Made by a program: the position numbers and the translations under genes. A stretch of DNA of 64,000 nt, from contig CP071306.1 of NCBI GenBank assembly GCA_027563145.1, positions 2,604,001 through 2,668,000 of the forward strand, written 5' to 3'. The notes beneath the pieces are model-generated. The model searched no databases. It had not been told where the DNA came from and saw only the letters and a program-made list of their open reading frames with translations. Positions 37,395 to 46,775 of the stretch are shown piece after piece (the stretch's first letter is position 1; every line of letters starts with the position of its first letter). This stretch comes from Halocatena halophila (GTDB lineage Archaea; Halobacteriota; Halobacteria; Halobacteriales; Haloarculaceae).

Positions 37395-39661
37395 TTGTAG
37401 CTCACCTGCCCCATGACGTGCCGAGAGGTCAGCTCGGCCGATGCCGCCGTGTAATCGAACATCTCGATCATGTTCTGAATCGTCTCGTCTTTGACGGCGG
37501 CCGTTTCGGTGCCGATCGGAGGATCATCCCACTGGCGGGGGTCGAAATCCTCGAACGTCCGTCGCACCTCATCCCAGTCGTGACTCCCGAGGACAGTACG
37601 GATCACGGGGATCTCCTTTGGATTGACGGCGGTCGCTTGGAACTCCGCGTCGCGGTTTGCCCAGGCGTGTCTGTTCAACGCGGTGATGATCTTCTCCGTT
37701 CGGAACGACCGAACCGCTTCTGATGGGTCCGACCCGGAGTAGTGTTTTTCGTCGAACCGACCCAGGTGCTCGATCTCGAAGATCTTCATTTTCAACGGGT
37801 CAGGCTCTTCGTGTTCGCCCCGGTCGTTGACGATCGGCTCGTCTTCTGCCCACCCGTAGACGTGCTCAATGTACTCCTCGACTGTGGCCACGTCGACGCG
37901 TTTATCTCGCATGATCGCTGCGAGCACGTCGTCTTCCTGCGCGCTGAAGATCCGATTTTTCACCTGCACAACCCGGTTTTCGAACTCAGTGCGCTCGCTT
38001 TCGGAAAACAACGGCGCATCCGAGAGTCCATCGGCCAGCGCGTTCAACACGTCACGGGGCATGATCACGTTCTCGACGGCCAGCTCAGGGTGATGGCGAT
38101 CCTGGGATTCGTAGAGGAGGTCTGCGATCTCGTCTCGAGTGTAGGTCACTGGGATGCCGTGTTCGCCGTCGCTGGCCTGTTCGCTGAACTCGAACTCGTC
38201 TTTCGACATCCGGTCGTCGCCGTCGTGGATGTATCCGGCATCAAACAGCTGGGCTTTATCCCCAAGATCCAGCCCCGGCGGGAGATCGTCAGTATCGAGC
38301 CGTGTGACGACGGCGTACAGCGCAGCAGCCTCGATCGCGTGGGGTGCGAGCTCCCTGTCGATCACCTGGTGGCTGCTGTCTCGCACTGTCATCGTCAGGG
38401 GTTCGCGGATCTTTTCTTCGAGCTCTTCGTACGCGTCTGCCACCCACACTGACGTCTCGTTGGTCAACTCCCGCCTGAGCAACTCGGCTTCGAGCGAGAG
38501 ATTCGTCAGATAGCGGAATTCGTGTTTATCGAGCCGCCGTTTGAGTGCCTTCAGGGGGTCCTGGCCCTGTCGGTCGGCATGCTGGTTCAGCTGTGCCTGC
38601 AGGTCGGGATTCGAGATGATGATCAACTGCGTGTCGATGTCCATCCCGATCCCCTTATCGAGTTTTACGTGGCGCTCGTCCGGAACATTCAGCAGTTTTT
38701 GCAACAGATCGGCGTGCTGGGCGGCGTCTTCGACGAGCGTCAACAGCCCGTTGCCCTGTGAGAGAACGCCGTCGTAGCTGAACGCCTGTGGATTTTTCCG
38801 GCCGCGCGAGTCCAGTTTCTGGATCATCCCGCGCATCCAGGAGCCAACCAGCCGTTCTTTGGGCGTCCCCTCGTCTTCGGAGTGCAACACCCCAATTCCA
38901 TCGCCAACGTCGACGACGATGTTTTTCACGCGGCAGTGCTCTTCGCTCGTCACTGCAGAGAACAAGTTCTCATGGCCGTCGCGTCGATACTGCTCTTCGA
39001 GGTAGTCATACGCCTCCCGACAGAACGGATCGAGACGGCTGTCGACCTGGACCGGTATGTGATCGTCGAGGCGATCGTTGACGGCGTCCAAAATGTCTTC
39101 CCGAACGGTCTGGGGAAACACCGACAGTGGATGGGCTTGCACGGGGCTTGCGTACCATTCCGAATCGTCGCTGACCTCGCGGTCGCCGTATGTCAGTCCG
39201 CCGCCATCGCTGACACCAGAGACGTTCCACTCGATCGTGTATCGTCTGCCGGCCTCGGTTTTGGAGTATTCGCGAAGCCCGTTGATCAGACAACGCTTGA
39301 GCTCGGATTTTCCGGTTGCGGTCGGTCCTTCGAGCCAGACGATTTTCTCTTCTTTTCCCCGTTTGGCAGCTATCGATCGGAGATCGTCCACGAACTCGTT
39401 GAGCACTTCCGTGTTGCCAAGGATCGCGTGCTCGCCGTCGTTGTGGGGATCATCGAAAAAGCAGTAGCGCTCTTTTTCTTCGCCCTCTTCGACGACCGTT
39501 CGCGTTCCTGTCGCTTCGATTGCTTCGAGGAGGTACTTGCTGGCGTGGGCGGCGAGCTGGGGCTGCTCTACAATCCGGTCGACGTACTCCTCTAGCGACA
39601 TCGGCGCTTCGTACGTCTCGGTCAGCTCTCTGTCCGCCTGGGTGATGAAATCCCGCGTCAT
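37385..39661 (-). CDS. prkA: PrkA-type serine protein kinase, paralogue 1
   Basis: This 758-residue PrkA has an AAA-like ATPase N-terminal part ([18 protein letters not shown]), a Walker B-like element and the C-terminal helical domain. Its start overlaps the second prkA stop by four bases (39658-39661). Bacterial PrkA responds to stress; in archaea targets are unknown. Confidence 0.9.
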   Translation of the reverse strand: MTRDFITQADRELTETYEAPMSLEEYVDRIVEQPQLAAHASKYLLEAIEATGTRTVVEEGEEKERYCFFDDPHNDGEHAILGNTEVLNEFVDDLRSIAAKRGKEEKIVWLEGPTATGKSELKRCLINGLREYSKTEAGRRYTIEWNVSGVSDGGGLTYGDREVSDDSEWYASPVQAHPLSVFPQTVREDILDAVNDRLDDHIPVQVDSRLDPFCREAYDYLEEQYRRDGHENLFSAVTSEEHCRVKNIVVDVGDGIGVLHSEDEGTPKERLVGSWMRGMIQKLDSRGRKNPQAFSYDGVLSQGNGLLTLVEDAAQHADLLQKLLNVPDERHVKLDKGIGMDIDTQLIIISNPDLQAQLNQHADRQGQDPLKALKRRLDKHEFRYLTNLSLEAELLRRELTNETSVWVADAYEELEEKIREPLTMTVRDSSHQVIDRELAPHAIEAAALYAVVTRLDTDDLPPGLDLGDKAQLFDAGYIHDGDDRMSKDEFEFSEQASDGEHGIPVTYTRDEIADLLYESQDRHHPELAVENVIMPRDVLNALADGLSDAPLFSESERTEFENRVVQVKNRIFSAQEDDVLAAIMRDKRVDVATVEEYIEHVYGWAEDEPIVNDRGEHEEPDPLKMKIFEIEHLGRFDEKHYSGSDPSEAVRSFRTEKIITALNRHAWANRDAEFQATAVNPKEIPVIRTVLGSHDWDEVRRTFEDFDPRQWDDPPIGTETAAVKDETIQNMIEMFDYTAASAELTSRHVMGQVSYKWD

Positions 39662-41730
39662 TCTTCGAGCTCGGTTTTGGCCACCTCCGCGCCGGCGAAC
39701 TCAAGGACTTCCTTGGCACCCTCTTTCGAGTAGCCCTGTTCGACCAGCGCGTCGATCCAGGCGTTTCGTTCGTCGTCTTCGGTCTCACCGCTTGAGACCA
39801 GCGCCGAGAAGTTGATGTTGTGCTTTTTGTCCTCCCAGAGTTTTCGCTCCAAGGCTCGGCGCAGTCGGTCGTTATCCTGAGGATTGAACGACGTTCCCTC
39901 GCGGGCGCGTCGCGAGACCCAGTTCGAGACCTCCTGGCGGAAGTCATCTTTGCGGTCCTCCGGGATGTTCAGCTTCTCCTCAACCGACCGGAGGAAGGTC
40001 TCGTCGGGTTCGGATTCGCGGCCAGTGATCTCGTCTTCGATCGTGTCGTCGTCGATGTAGGCCATCACGTGGTCCATGTACTTTTCGCCCTGTCTGCGGA
40101 TTTCGTCCACATCGTAGGCCAGCGCGTGGCGAACGTCCTCGATTGCGCGCTCTTTGTACTCCTCACGGACCAGCTCGAGATAGCGATAGTACTGCTCGAA
40201 GTGTTCTTCGGGGATCGAGCCGTGATTTTCGAGATTAGCCTCCAGGTGATTGAACGTCGTCAGCGGCGAGAGGAACTCTCGACCCCGGTGCATACTGTCC
40301 ATGATCGCCTCTGCGATCTCGTCGCTCACAAACCGGGGTGAGACACCCTCCATCCCTTCGCCAACCTCGGCGGTTTCCTGGGCCTCCTCGCGGAGCTTTT
40401 TCAGATCGATGTCGTCAACGTCGTCGCTTTCTCCGTTGTAGGCCTTTGCCTTCTGGACGACGCCGATCTGGCCGCCATCGGGATCAACGACGCGCGTCAG
40501 GACGCCGAACAGCCCGGCCATCTCCAGCGTGTGTGGCTCAACGTGGATGTCGGGCAGGTCGGCGTTGTTGAGCATCTTCTGGTAGACCTTCGATTCTTCT
40601 TCGTACTGGAGAACGTACGGGAAATCAATCCGTTTGGTCCGGTCGTTGAACGCCTCCATCTTCTCGTCGCCCTTTTTCTCCTTGTATTCGGGCATGTTGG
40701 TGCGGCCAACGATCACCTGATCAATGTCGATGCGCGGGTTGTTTTTCGGTTTGATCGTCTGCTCCTGGCTCGCGTGCAAGAAGTCGTATAAGAACTCGCG
40801 CTGGAGCTTTAGCAGCTCTTCACCGCTGAAGATGCCGCGATTTGCGTTACAGAACGCGCCGGAGTAATCGAACGCGCGCGGGTCCGACTCGCCGTAGACG
40901 GCGATCTTCGAGTAGTTCACGTCGCCGGTGAGCTCGGTTTCGTCCTGGTTTTTCTTATCCTTGGGTTCGAACGTCTCGATCGACCGGCGTTTGTTCTCAT
41001 CGGCGACCAGCCGGACGATCTCCACGTGGTTTTCGAGCACCTGCTTGAGATTGTCGTCGTACTCCTCGAGCAGCTTGTCCATGTAGAACTCGCTCGCCGG
41101 ATCGAGCGACTGCTCGTTGCGAATGGTGTACGGTGCTGTCAGTCGTTCGTTCAGCGTTTCGATGATTCGATCGCGCTGGGTCTGGGGCAACAGGACGAGT
41201 GGGTCCTGGTTCATCGGCGAGCGGACCACGTCGTCGCTTGGATCCTGATCGTGGATCACATCACAGAGGTTGATCCAGCGGAAGGTGTACATCCGTCCGT
41301 CGTCCCGGAGCGTGTAATCTTCGAAATACCGACGGACCTGTCGGTCGAAATCGGATTTACCCGAGCCGACCGGGCCGAGCAGCAGCTTGATCCGTTTTTC
41401 TGGTCCGAGTCCCCGAGCGCCGGATTTCACCTTGTTGACGAACTCGTGGATCGCTTCGTGGATGCTGCGTCCATAGAAGGTGTTCTCCCCGTCGAACAAC
41501 GGGTCCTTGCTGGCGAGTCGGTACTCGACGACACCGGCGTCTTCGTCGTACTCGGTGCCGTAGTAGTCGAACATGTCCGCGACGCGCTGGTGGGCGCTGC
41601 GGGCGATTTTGGGCTCCTCGTGGACAGCCTCCAAGTACCACTCGAACGAGCGAGTGTGACGCAGGTCAGCGGGAATCGAATCCTGGTACGCCTGGCTGAG
41701 GTCTTCGAGGGTTGCCATGTTACCTGTCAT
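39658..41730 (-). CDS. prkA: PrkA-type serine protein kinase, paralogue 2
   Basis: This 690-residue PrkA has Walker A LLLGPVGSGKSDFDRQV and is the first gene of the operon. It is diverged from paralogue 1 in the Walker-A region and length. The start is ATG 41730 (MTGNMATLEDL), with ATG 41718 as alternative. Two prkA genes in tandem occur in many haloarchaea. The order prkA-prkA-yeaH-spoVR is one operon with overlapping genes. Confidence 0.9.
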   Translation of the reverse strand: MTGNMATLEDLSQAYQDSIPADLRHTRSFEWYLEAVHEEPKIARSAHQRVADMFDYYGTEYDEDAGVVEYRLASKDPLFDGENTFYGRSIHEAIHEFVNKVKSGARGLGPEKRIKLLLGPVGSGKSDFDRQVRRYFEDYTLRDDGRMYTFRWINLCDVIHDQDPSDDVVRSPMNQDPLVLLPQTQRDRIIETLNERLTAPYTIRNEQSLDPASEFYMDKLLEEYDDNLKQVLENHVEIVRLVADENKRRSIETFEPKDKKNQDETELTGDVNYSKIAVYGESDPRAFDYSGAFCNANRGIFSGEELLKLQREFLYDFLHASQEQTIKPKNNPRIDIDQVIVGRTNMPEYKEKKGDEKMEAFNDRTKRIDFPYVLQYEEESKVYQKMLNNADLPDIHVEPHTLEMAGLFGVLTRVVDPDGGQIGVVQKAKAYNGESDDVDDIDLKKLREEAQETAEVGEGMEGVSPRFVSDEIAEAIMDSMHRGREFLSPLTTFNHLEANLENHGSIPEEHFEQYYRYLELVREEYKERAIEDVRHALAYDVDEIRRQGEKYMDHVMAYIDDDTIEDEITGRESEPDETFLRSVEEKLNIPEDRKDDFRQEVSNWVSRRAREGTSFNPQDNDRLRRALERKLWEDKKHNINFSALVSSGETEDDERNAWIDALVEQGYSKEGAKEVLEFAGAEVAKTELEE

Positions 41731-42079
41731 GGTATCACGGAGTCGGTCTGGTGTGTCCGACCGCGTAGGGTGTCGGAGCCTCCCGCGGACAGCACCCCAT
41801 GCTGTGAAGATTCGTGGTGATCAATGGCCGGCCGTGCGTGCCGTCAAATCACCCGTTGGGGGCTGCAACGTCGATCAACACAGCAGGGGGGCCGCCGGAC
41901 GAGAGCAATCCCCGATACTATTTATCACGTTAGTCCTTAACATACATAAGTCTTCCCACCATCCCACGATCAAACGTGTGTAACTGTCGATAAAACCGGC
42001 CGCCATCGTCGTGCACCGATTTGTTACACTGTGCTTCCGATTGGATGCTTTATATGGGGGGTGCTGATCTGGTGATCGG
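41731..42079. promoter_or_regulatory. Divergent promoter region of prkA operon and DUF5820 gene
   Basis: The 349 bp hold no gene. A TATA-like CTTTATATG at about 42048-42056 lies 24-28 bp before the GTG at 42080, pointing to a leaderless message for the DUF5820 gene. The minus-strand promoter for the prkA operon should lie near 41750-41950, within an AT-rich part around 41930-41990. Confidence 0.4.
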
Positions 42080-42499
42080 GTGGCTGAAGGTGTGGGCCTG
42101 CCAACGGGAGGTATGGATGGAGAGTTTCCCAGCGGGTGGGAGCGCTGGGACGAGGGTCCAGATCGGTTGATACTGGCGTATCGTCCGGACGTGTTCGATG
42201 GGAATGAAATTCCGTCGGCGTGCATGCCGACGCTCTATGTGACGCAGGGAAAGCGCACTCGCCGGCCGGGACGGAATCGGCGCGAGACCGATTCGTGGTT
42301 CGTGACGTTCTATCTCGAACCCGAGGTGACGGTCACGGAACAGCGGTTCGACGATCGGGACACGGCAATCGAGGGGGCCGGGGAGCTTGCCGCGCAGTTC
42401 GTTGCTGGGGAGATCGATTATCGTGGTGCGTATCAGGTGGCTCGGCCCGAGTATTTCAGGGCGCTCGATTCGCTCGTTGGTGAGGGTGCTGCGGAGTGA
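42080..42499 (+). CDS. DUF5820 family protein
   Basis: The 139-residue haloarchaeal protein has the conserved patches ILAYRPDVFDGNEIPSACMP and WFVTFYLEPEVTVTEQRFDD. The GTG start at 42080 fits a leaderless message from the TATATG box about 28 bp upstream; an internal ATG at 42113 is an alternative. Function is unknown. Confidence 0.75.
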   Translation: MAEGVGLPTGGMDGEFPSGWERWDEGPDRLILAYRPDVFDGNEIPSACMPTLYVTQGKRTRRPGRNRRETDSWFVTFYLEPEVTVTEQRFDDRDTAIEGAGELAAQFVAGEIDYRGAYQVARPEYFRALDSLVGEGAAE

Positions 42500-42616
42500 G
42501 TGGGTTGGTTGTGATTTGTGGCTAGTTGTGGATCACGAACCACTTGTTGGAATAAATTAATTTTAACAGTGTGTCTGGTCGAAGGTATTTTGCTATTGGG
42601 CCACTGATGTATTGCT

Positions 42617-42880
42617 ATGGTAGTATCGTCTCGTGATAACACGGAAGCGGGTGTTGTATTCACCCATGAAGGTGATCTCATTACCGCAATCGACATTGAG
42701 ACGGGGCTAGCAGCCAGTGGTTCATCGAAAGCGGAGGCACTGTCATCGCTTGCTGATGTGCTTGAGTTGCACGAGGGCGGTGGAGAGCCAATTGAAGACG
42801 AGGATGCATTTCTCATAGAGCTCGGGATTGACGCAGACGAATTTGATGAAGACACATCGCCGCCGTCCTGGATGGTCTGA
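42617..42880 (+). CDS. hicB: HicB-like antitoxin
   Basis: The 87-residue acidic protein shows the partial-RNase-H-like HicB fold (GVVFTHEGDLITAIDIETGLAASGSSKAEAL). It is six bases upstream of hicA, so this is a reversed hicB-hicA order, with the antitoxin first. It neutralises HicA and probably represses the operon. Confidence 0.85.
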   Translation: MVVSSRDNTEAGVVFTHEGDLITAIDIETGLAASGSSKAEALSSLADVLELHEGGGEPIEDEDAFLIELGIDADEFDEDTSPPSWMV

Positions 42881-42886
42881 GTCAGA

Positions 42887-43138
42887 ATGGCGTATGCGAA
42901 TTTTTCCGGGACAGAGATCATCAAAGCGCTTCGGAAAAAGGGATTCCATCCAATCAGACGGAAAGGGAGTCATGTTACACTGCGCTACGAACATCCTGAG
43001 ACGGGTACGGTGAGGAACGTCCAGGTACCAGTGAGTAGTGCAGATGAGATCTCTCAAGACACGTACCGATCGATTGCCACCCAATGTGGAGCTCAGGACT
43101 TCGAGAAATGGTGTGAATGGATCAAAGAGAACTGCTGA
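42887..43138 (+). CDS. hicA: HicA-type mRNA interferase toxin
   Basis: The 83-residue protein has the HicA signature: TEIIKALRKKGFHPIRRKGSHVTLRY, with the catalytic His in GSHVTLR, and the VPVSSADEIS strand region. Full length and intact frame suggest an active ribosome-independent RNase toxin. Confidence 0.88.
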   Translation: MAYANFSGTEIIKALRKKGFHPIRRKGSHVTLRYEHPETGTVRNVQVPVSSADEISQDTYRSIATQCGAQDFEKWCEWIKENC

Positions 43139-43440
43139 TTTGACTGTTGATGTCGATCGTGGCGAGTGAGATTGACCACCTCGAAACGTAGTGGATTACT
43201 CGATTGCTTTGGTTTGCTATTGATGAGCACGCTTATGTGAAGCGTAAGTGCTGATAGACAGTATTTGTGCAGTCAATACAACCCGAATTTAGACTATTGT
43301 TGTATTGAAATGTGTGCTGTTGAGCTGCTGTGAATGTGTTCTTTGATGGTATTGTACAATTCAGCAACAGCTATATCGGATATTCGTCACATATTAATAG
43401 TGCCATTTTGATGTGGTACGTATACTCACCCGACTGGAGC

Positions 43441-43458
43441 AAACCGGTTGCCCGGTTT
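43441..43458. promoter_or_regulatory. Operator-like inverted repeat upstream of module gene, copy 2
   Basis: AAACCGG-TTGC-CCGGTTT is a perfect 7-bp inverted repeat about 50 bp before the coiled-coil gene start. The shorter version in copy 1 is at 6461-6476. It may be an autoregulatory site. Confidence 0.5.
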
Positions 43459-43504
43459 CCCCAGACGTGTACCATCACGTCCGAGGGTGAGGGGTTGAAT
43501 ACGT

Positions 43505-44296
43505 ATGAATCAACAACCCAACACGAACGACGACAGCAGCATAGTTAATGATACTGGAACCAGCGAAGTTCTCAGCAATCTCCTAGAGGACGGGATCGAG
43601 AAAGATGATCCCGACCAGTTGGTTGGCGTGATCAAGACGTTGGTTGGTGAACTCCAGGTTCAGTACGAAGCAAATGACGACCTGAGAACCGCCATCGAAC
43701 GGCGTGATGAACGGCTTATACACCTGGAAACGACGGTTGAACGGCTCGAACGCGAGCAAAAAGAGTACCGCGAGATGAATGAGCGCGATAAAGCCGAGAT
43801 CAGACAGGACGTGACGGAAAACAAGCGGGCAACGGAACAAAACGAGGCGCACACAGACGCTGTTGCAAGAAAGGTTGCAAATTGTGACGGACGCGAGGAA
43901 CGGACGCCGTTGGAGCAGGTCGTCCGATTACCCGATGAGATTCTACACAAGGCGAAACTGACGGCCAATCAACGACGAGCGCGGACGATCGCGATGGAGC
44001 TCGGCGGACTGGCAACGACAGTGCCGAAAGGAAAGCGGCTGGATTCGACCACGATCAAGGATCAGTTGCAGCGAGAGTATGGATCGGCGCACGACCAGAC
44101 GGTTGCCCGAGTGATGGCGTTCCTTGATCGGCTCGGTGGTGATCGAACGGAGGTGGTCCACACGGGCAAAGGAAAGGCGGTGATCTTCGACGACTGGCTC
44201 GCACAACGGCTCAAGAGGGCTGAACAGTTCACATCGGAGGCGGTGGAGGGCGTGCTCACGAACGTTGTGAGTATCACCACCAGAACGGCCGGCTAG
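43505..44296 (+). CDS. Coiled-coil protein with conserved C-terminal domain, module copy 2
   Basis: The 263-residue homologue of 5567-6415 has a shorter coiled coil (about residues 40-120, LETTVERLEREQKEYREMNE) and the same C-terminal domain (LTANQRRARTIAMELG, DQTVARVMAFLDRLGG, GKGKAVIFDDWLAQRL). The ATG 43505 follows a promoter region with the 7-bp inverted repeat. No known family is recognised; a DNA-binding role is inference from the basic, winged-helix-like pattern. Confidence 0.8.
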   Translation: MNQQPNTNDDSSIVNDTGTSEVLSNLLEDGIEKDDPDQLVGVIKTLVGELQVQYEANDDLRTAIERRDERLIHLETTVERLEREQKEYREMNERDKAEIRQDVTENKRATEQNEAHTDAVARKVANCDGREERTPLEQVVRLPDEILHKAKLTANQRRARTIAMELGGLATTVPKGKRLDSTTIKDQLQREYGSAHDQTVARVMAFLDRLGGDRTEVVHTGKGKAVIFDDWLAQRLKRAEQFTSEAVEGVLTNVVSITTRTAG

Positions 44297-44410
44297 CGTG
44301 TGAGCACGGACTCCCCGATAGGGATCTATCCAGGACACAGACGACAACACGAATGAAGGTTGGTGGTGGTGTAGCAGCAGGTGTGAGGAGATTTCCTATC
44401 GTTTCAATTT

Positions 44411-44484
44411 TAGTTTTGTGAAATTTGGGTGCGCGAAGCGCGTTCGTCACGGTTGGCCGAGCACCCACTCACGACGAGTGTGAG
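44411..44484 (+). other. 74-nt invariant box, module copy 2
   Basis: Identical to 5379-5452 (opposite strand). TGGGTGC/GCACCCA arms enclose a GCGC-GAA-GCGC mini-hairpin, then CTCAC/GTGAG. The preservation of every base across copies, when adjacent sequence has diverged, implies a sequence-specific role. Confidence 0.6.
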
Positions 44485-44620
44485 CGAATCTATCAAGTTT
44501 GTTAATTAGAATGAATTACTGTCTGGCAACACTAGTTGCCCTTACTTTGTTCGAGGACAGGTTTATCAAGACGGTCCGGACGCATCACATAATAAGGAAG
44601 AATTCCAACACATACGAAAG

Positions 44621-44649
44621 TTTATAACCTAGTGGGTTGGCACAACCAA
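44621..44649 (+). promoter_or_regulatory. Promoter with dyad operator before the module RNA, copy 2
   Basis: TTTATAACC (44621-44629) is a good archaeal TATA box, with CGAAAG as a BRE just upstream. It predicts a start near 44650, at the foot of stem P1. Between box and start lies an AGTGGGTTG-GCA-CAACCAACT dyad (44631-44651), a plausible operator. The same arrangement is found in copy 1. Confidence 0.5.
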
Positions 44650-44730
44650 CTGGGAACGCCAGCCGGAGTGATTTGCGCGTGTACTGAAACGCGCCGGGTG
44701 TTGCACCACCCGACGCTGGGGTTCCCTAAC
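44650..44730 (+). ncRNA. Predicted structured RNA / 5' UTR, module copy 2
   Basis: P1 pairs GGGAACGCCAGC (44652-44663) with GCTGGGGTTCCC (44715-44726). P2 is GCGCGT/ACGCGC (44675-44680 with 44689-44694). P3 is CGGGTG/CACCCG (44695-44700 with 44707-44712), directly abutting P2. In P1 the sixth pair is C-G here and T-A in copy 1: a compensatory change. The RNA precedes the microprotein ORF by 60 nt, so it may be a cis-regulatory leader or a separate transcript. Confidence 0.65.
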
Positions 44731-44789
44731 CGAGAGGTGAACCCAATATGGGAATAACGCCGCGGTACTGTAATCCTGTCGTATCGTCA

Positions 44790-44882
44790 ATGACTAGCAC
44801 GCGCTGTGCACGCTGTGGCCAGCCAGTGGCTCGCCAACGGGCGCACGCAACGGGTTGTCCGTCGTGGAGGGTCGGCTCGTGA
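44790..44882 (+). CDS. 30-residue zinc-finger microprotein, module copy 2
   Basis: The frame encodes MTSTRCARCGQPVARQRAHA and ends CPSWRVGS, with a CxxC pair, a His and a further Cys. It is nearly identical to 4984-5076. The TGA stop overlaps the GTG start of the next gene (GTGA). It is translated in tandem with the Cys-rich protein. Confidence 0.75.
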   Translation: MTSTRCARCGQPVARQRAHATGCPSWRVGS

Positions 44883-45403
44883 GTCTTCCACAGTTCAGTT
44901 TTCGAACGGCGGATGGACAGATCAGCACCCTTGCGGAAATCGAGGATCGCGAGCAACTCTCCTCTGCTGAACTGCATCACGTCGTGGATATCGCCGAGAA
45001 TTGCTGGTGTCGACCGTGCCAATCGACGGAGTGTCGGCACAGCCGCCAGGTTGAGGAGGTGCTGGCGATCGCTGATCTGAGCGAGCGCTCGGGCAGTGGT
45101 CCGGATGCGCTTCCTTCGCTCGATCGGATCACTCGGTTTCGCTCGCAGGGCGAGACGATCTACACCGCCTGGTTCGATAATGATGCTCGGTTGCGTGCGC
45201 ATGAACAGCGATCGGGAGACGTTACTTTGTTGGCGTTTTCTCCCGATCGTCCGGAGGATCCAGCGCGTGCACAGACGCAAGACGAGGCTGTGTCTGCCGC
45301 GAGTTGTTTACTCGATGGAGTCGTGAAGTTCTGCGACGCACGATCAACCAAGGAACTCCCTGCGCTGCTTAAGCTGTTGGTCTCTCCAGCACACGACGAC
45401 TAA
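44879..45403 (+). CDS. Cys-rich protein of unknown function, module copy 2
   Basis: The 174-residue protein is the counterpart of 4463-4987, with the Cys cluster CWCRPCQSTECRHS (one Cys of copy 1 replaced by Ser), the RITRFRSQGETIYTAWFDND patch and the Ala/Leu-rich C-terminus. Start at GTG 44879 is supported by the overlap with the microprotein stop. A third, truncated copy of its tail is at 45604-45723. Confidence 0.8.
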   Translation: MSLPQFSFRTADGQISTLAEIEDREQLSSAELHHVVDIAENCWCRPCQSTECRHSRQVEEVLAIADLSERSGSGPDALPSLDRITRFRSQGETIYTAWFDNDARLRAHEQRSGDVTLLAFSPDRPEDPARAQTQDEAVSAASCLLDGVVKFCDARSTKELPALLKLLVSPAHDD

Positions 45404-45603
45404 CCCCAACTACGGAATTTTTCGAAACCACATGTGCTAGAATCACCCACCGCGAGCGGAGCGAGCGGCTTTTTTCATCAACGTTTTTTCGTTCTCGCGA
45501 GCGCAGCGAGTGAGAGCAAGCGAGTCGCAGCGCGAACGTTGTGAGCGACCGTCTCGCTAGGGATGAGTGGTGAGCGTAGCGAACCCGAGTCTAAAAAAGG
45601 TTG

Positions 45604-45723
45604 GAGGCTGACTCTGCTGCGAGCTGTTTGCTGGATGCAGTCGTGAAGTTCTGTGACGCACGATCAACCGAGGAGCTCCCTGCACTTCTCCAACTGTTGG
45701 TCTCTCCAGCACACGACGAGTAA
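45604..45723 (+). pseudogene. Decayed third tail copy of the Cys-rich module gene
   Basis: Bases 45604-45723 encode the last 39 residues of the Cys-rich module protein in frame (SAASCLLDAVVKFCDARSTE and following, ending SPAHDE), with the natural stop. Some residues match copy 1, others copy 2, so it derives from a third copy or a partial recombination. Nothing of the rest of the module is present. Confidence 0.7.
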
Positions 45724-45929
45724 CCAATTTACTCCTCTTCGCAGCTTTTGCAAACCGCTCTCGGCCAGTTTTTTCACCGCAAACCAGCGACGTGCACGAG
45801 ATGATTGCGAATGGACTCGGCGGATTGGTACACGTACGTGCAATCAGGCAGCTATCGAGGTGACCGCTCCCTCTCCGACGGAGTGTGCGAAGACGCTCCA
45901 GCCGATCAAGAGAGGGTTGGGGCGCTGAT

Positions 45930-46556
45930 CTAGAGTTGAAGACGAAAGTCCTGAACTTCGAACCGTCGATCGCCATCAAAGAAATCCACCAACGCAAATG
46001 GCTCGGCGACGGTTGATGTGACACGGACTCGAAATATGACTCCGACGTGATACTTGACCCCTTTTCGAAGCGTGATCCTTCCGGACTGTGTGACAGTGCC
46101 AGAGACATCCGTCTGGATGGTTTCGAGGGGTGCCCCTGATGATTCGCCGTCGACTTCTCGTGCGAATACAGACACAGCCGCCTCCCCAGAGCCGGCCGCA
46201 TTATTCACTACTCCCTCTCTAACATACTGGCAGTGGCCGGAATACTCGGCCGTCGCAGGTGGTGTAAACGTCCCAAATAATGCTCCGTCTGCTCTCGCAG
46301 CGGTGCCAACGACGCTTCCCACTGCCTTGATGTTCACCGCATCGGTATCGGTCTGTATATCAACGACTGTATTGGTCCCAAACGGTTCTGTCTCCGCTTG
46401 CTCACTGGTATCCAATTGGATTTCGTACTCGGATGGGACGCTTGCTGCTGTACCGACAGCCCCGAAACAGAGAGTACTCACTCCTCCAACTGTGCCGACA
46501 GCTCGCTGTAAGAACCCCCGTCGGGTGGACCGCATCGTGGATAGTATGTCATCCAT
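45930..46556 (-). CDS. Tat-exported protein of unknown function
   Basis: The 208-residue protein has a Tat signal (STRRGFLQRAVGTVGGVSTL) and a mature part made of beta-rich Val/Thr/Gly stretches (FGTNTVVDIQTDTDAVNIK). The C-terminus holds the pattern KYHVGVIFRVRVTSTVAEPF. No family is recognised. It is divergent from the PQQ-propeller gene region. Confidence 0.65.
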   Translation of the reverse strand: MDDILSTMRSTRRGFLQRAVGTVGGVSTLCFGAVGTAASVPSEYEIQLDTSEQAETEPFGTNTVVDIQTDTDAVNIKAVGSVVGTAARADGALFGTFTPPATAEYSGHCQYVREGVVNNAAGSGEAAVSVFAREVDGESSGAPLETIQTDVSGTVTQSGRITLRKGVKYHVGVIFRVRVTSTVAEPFALVDFFDGDRRFEVQDFRLQL

Positions 46557-46775
46557 ATTTTGGCGATAACCGATATTATTTTAGCCCTTTCGATATACTA
46601 CTATTCTTTTTGTAGAAATATCTGATACAGATGGAATTTAATTGCCGAGTGAATTTCGATACTTCATGCATGAGATGTTCCCTTACTTCTGTTCCTGAGT
46701 AAGTCCCATTCAACTGGAAGAATGCCGAATACCGTCTTCAATGGCCTCAAACACGTGGTACCGAAAGCACGGTAG

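Larger units (their letters stand above)
43390..45490 (+). repeat. Module copy 2: duplicated multi-gene unit (inverted relative to 4378-6529)
   Basis: This is the plus-strand counterpart of copy 1. It has the same order: TTAATA-type promoter element near 43398, inverted repeat, coiled-coil gene, 74-nt box, structured RNA, zinc microprotein, Cys-rich gene and GC-rich tail. Coding regions differ by roughly 15-20 percent by eye, while the 74-nt box is identical. The copies flank 37 kb of mostly core genes and could recombine to invert it. Confidence 0.85.

Noticed and set aside
44411..44484. The 74-nt box as a replication origin with ORB elements
   Set aside because: I see no ORB-type repeats, no cdc6/orc1 gene beside either copy and no AT-rich unwinding element.
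44650..44730. Reading the structured RNA as a tRNA
   Set aside because: There are no D and T arms and no anticodon loop of the right size; P1 is longer than an acceptor stem.
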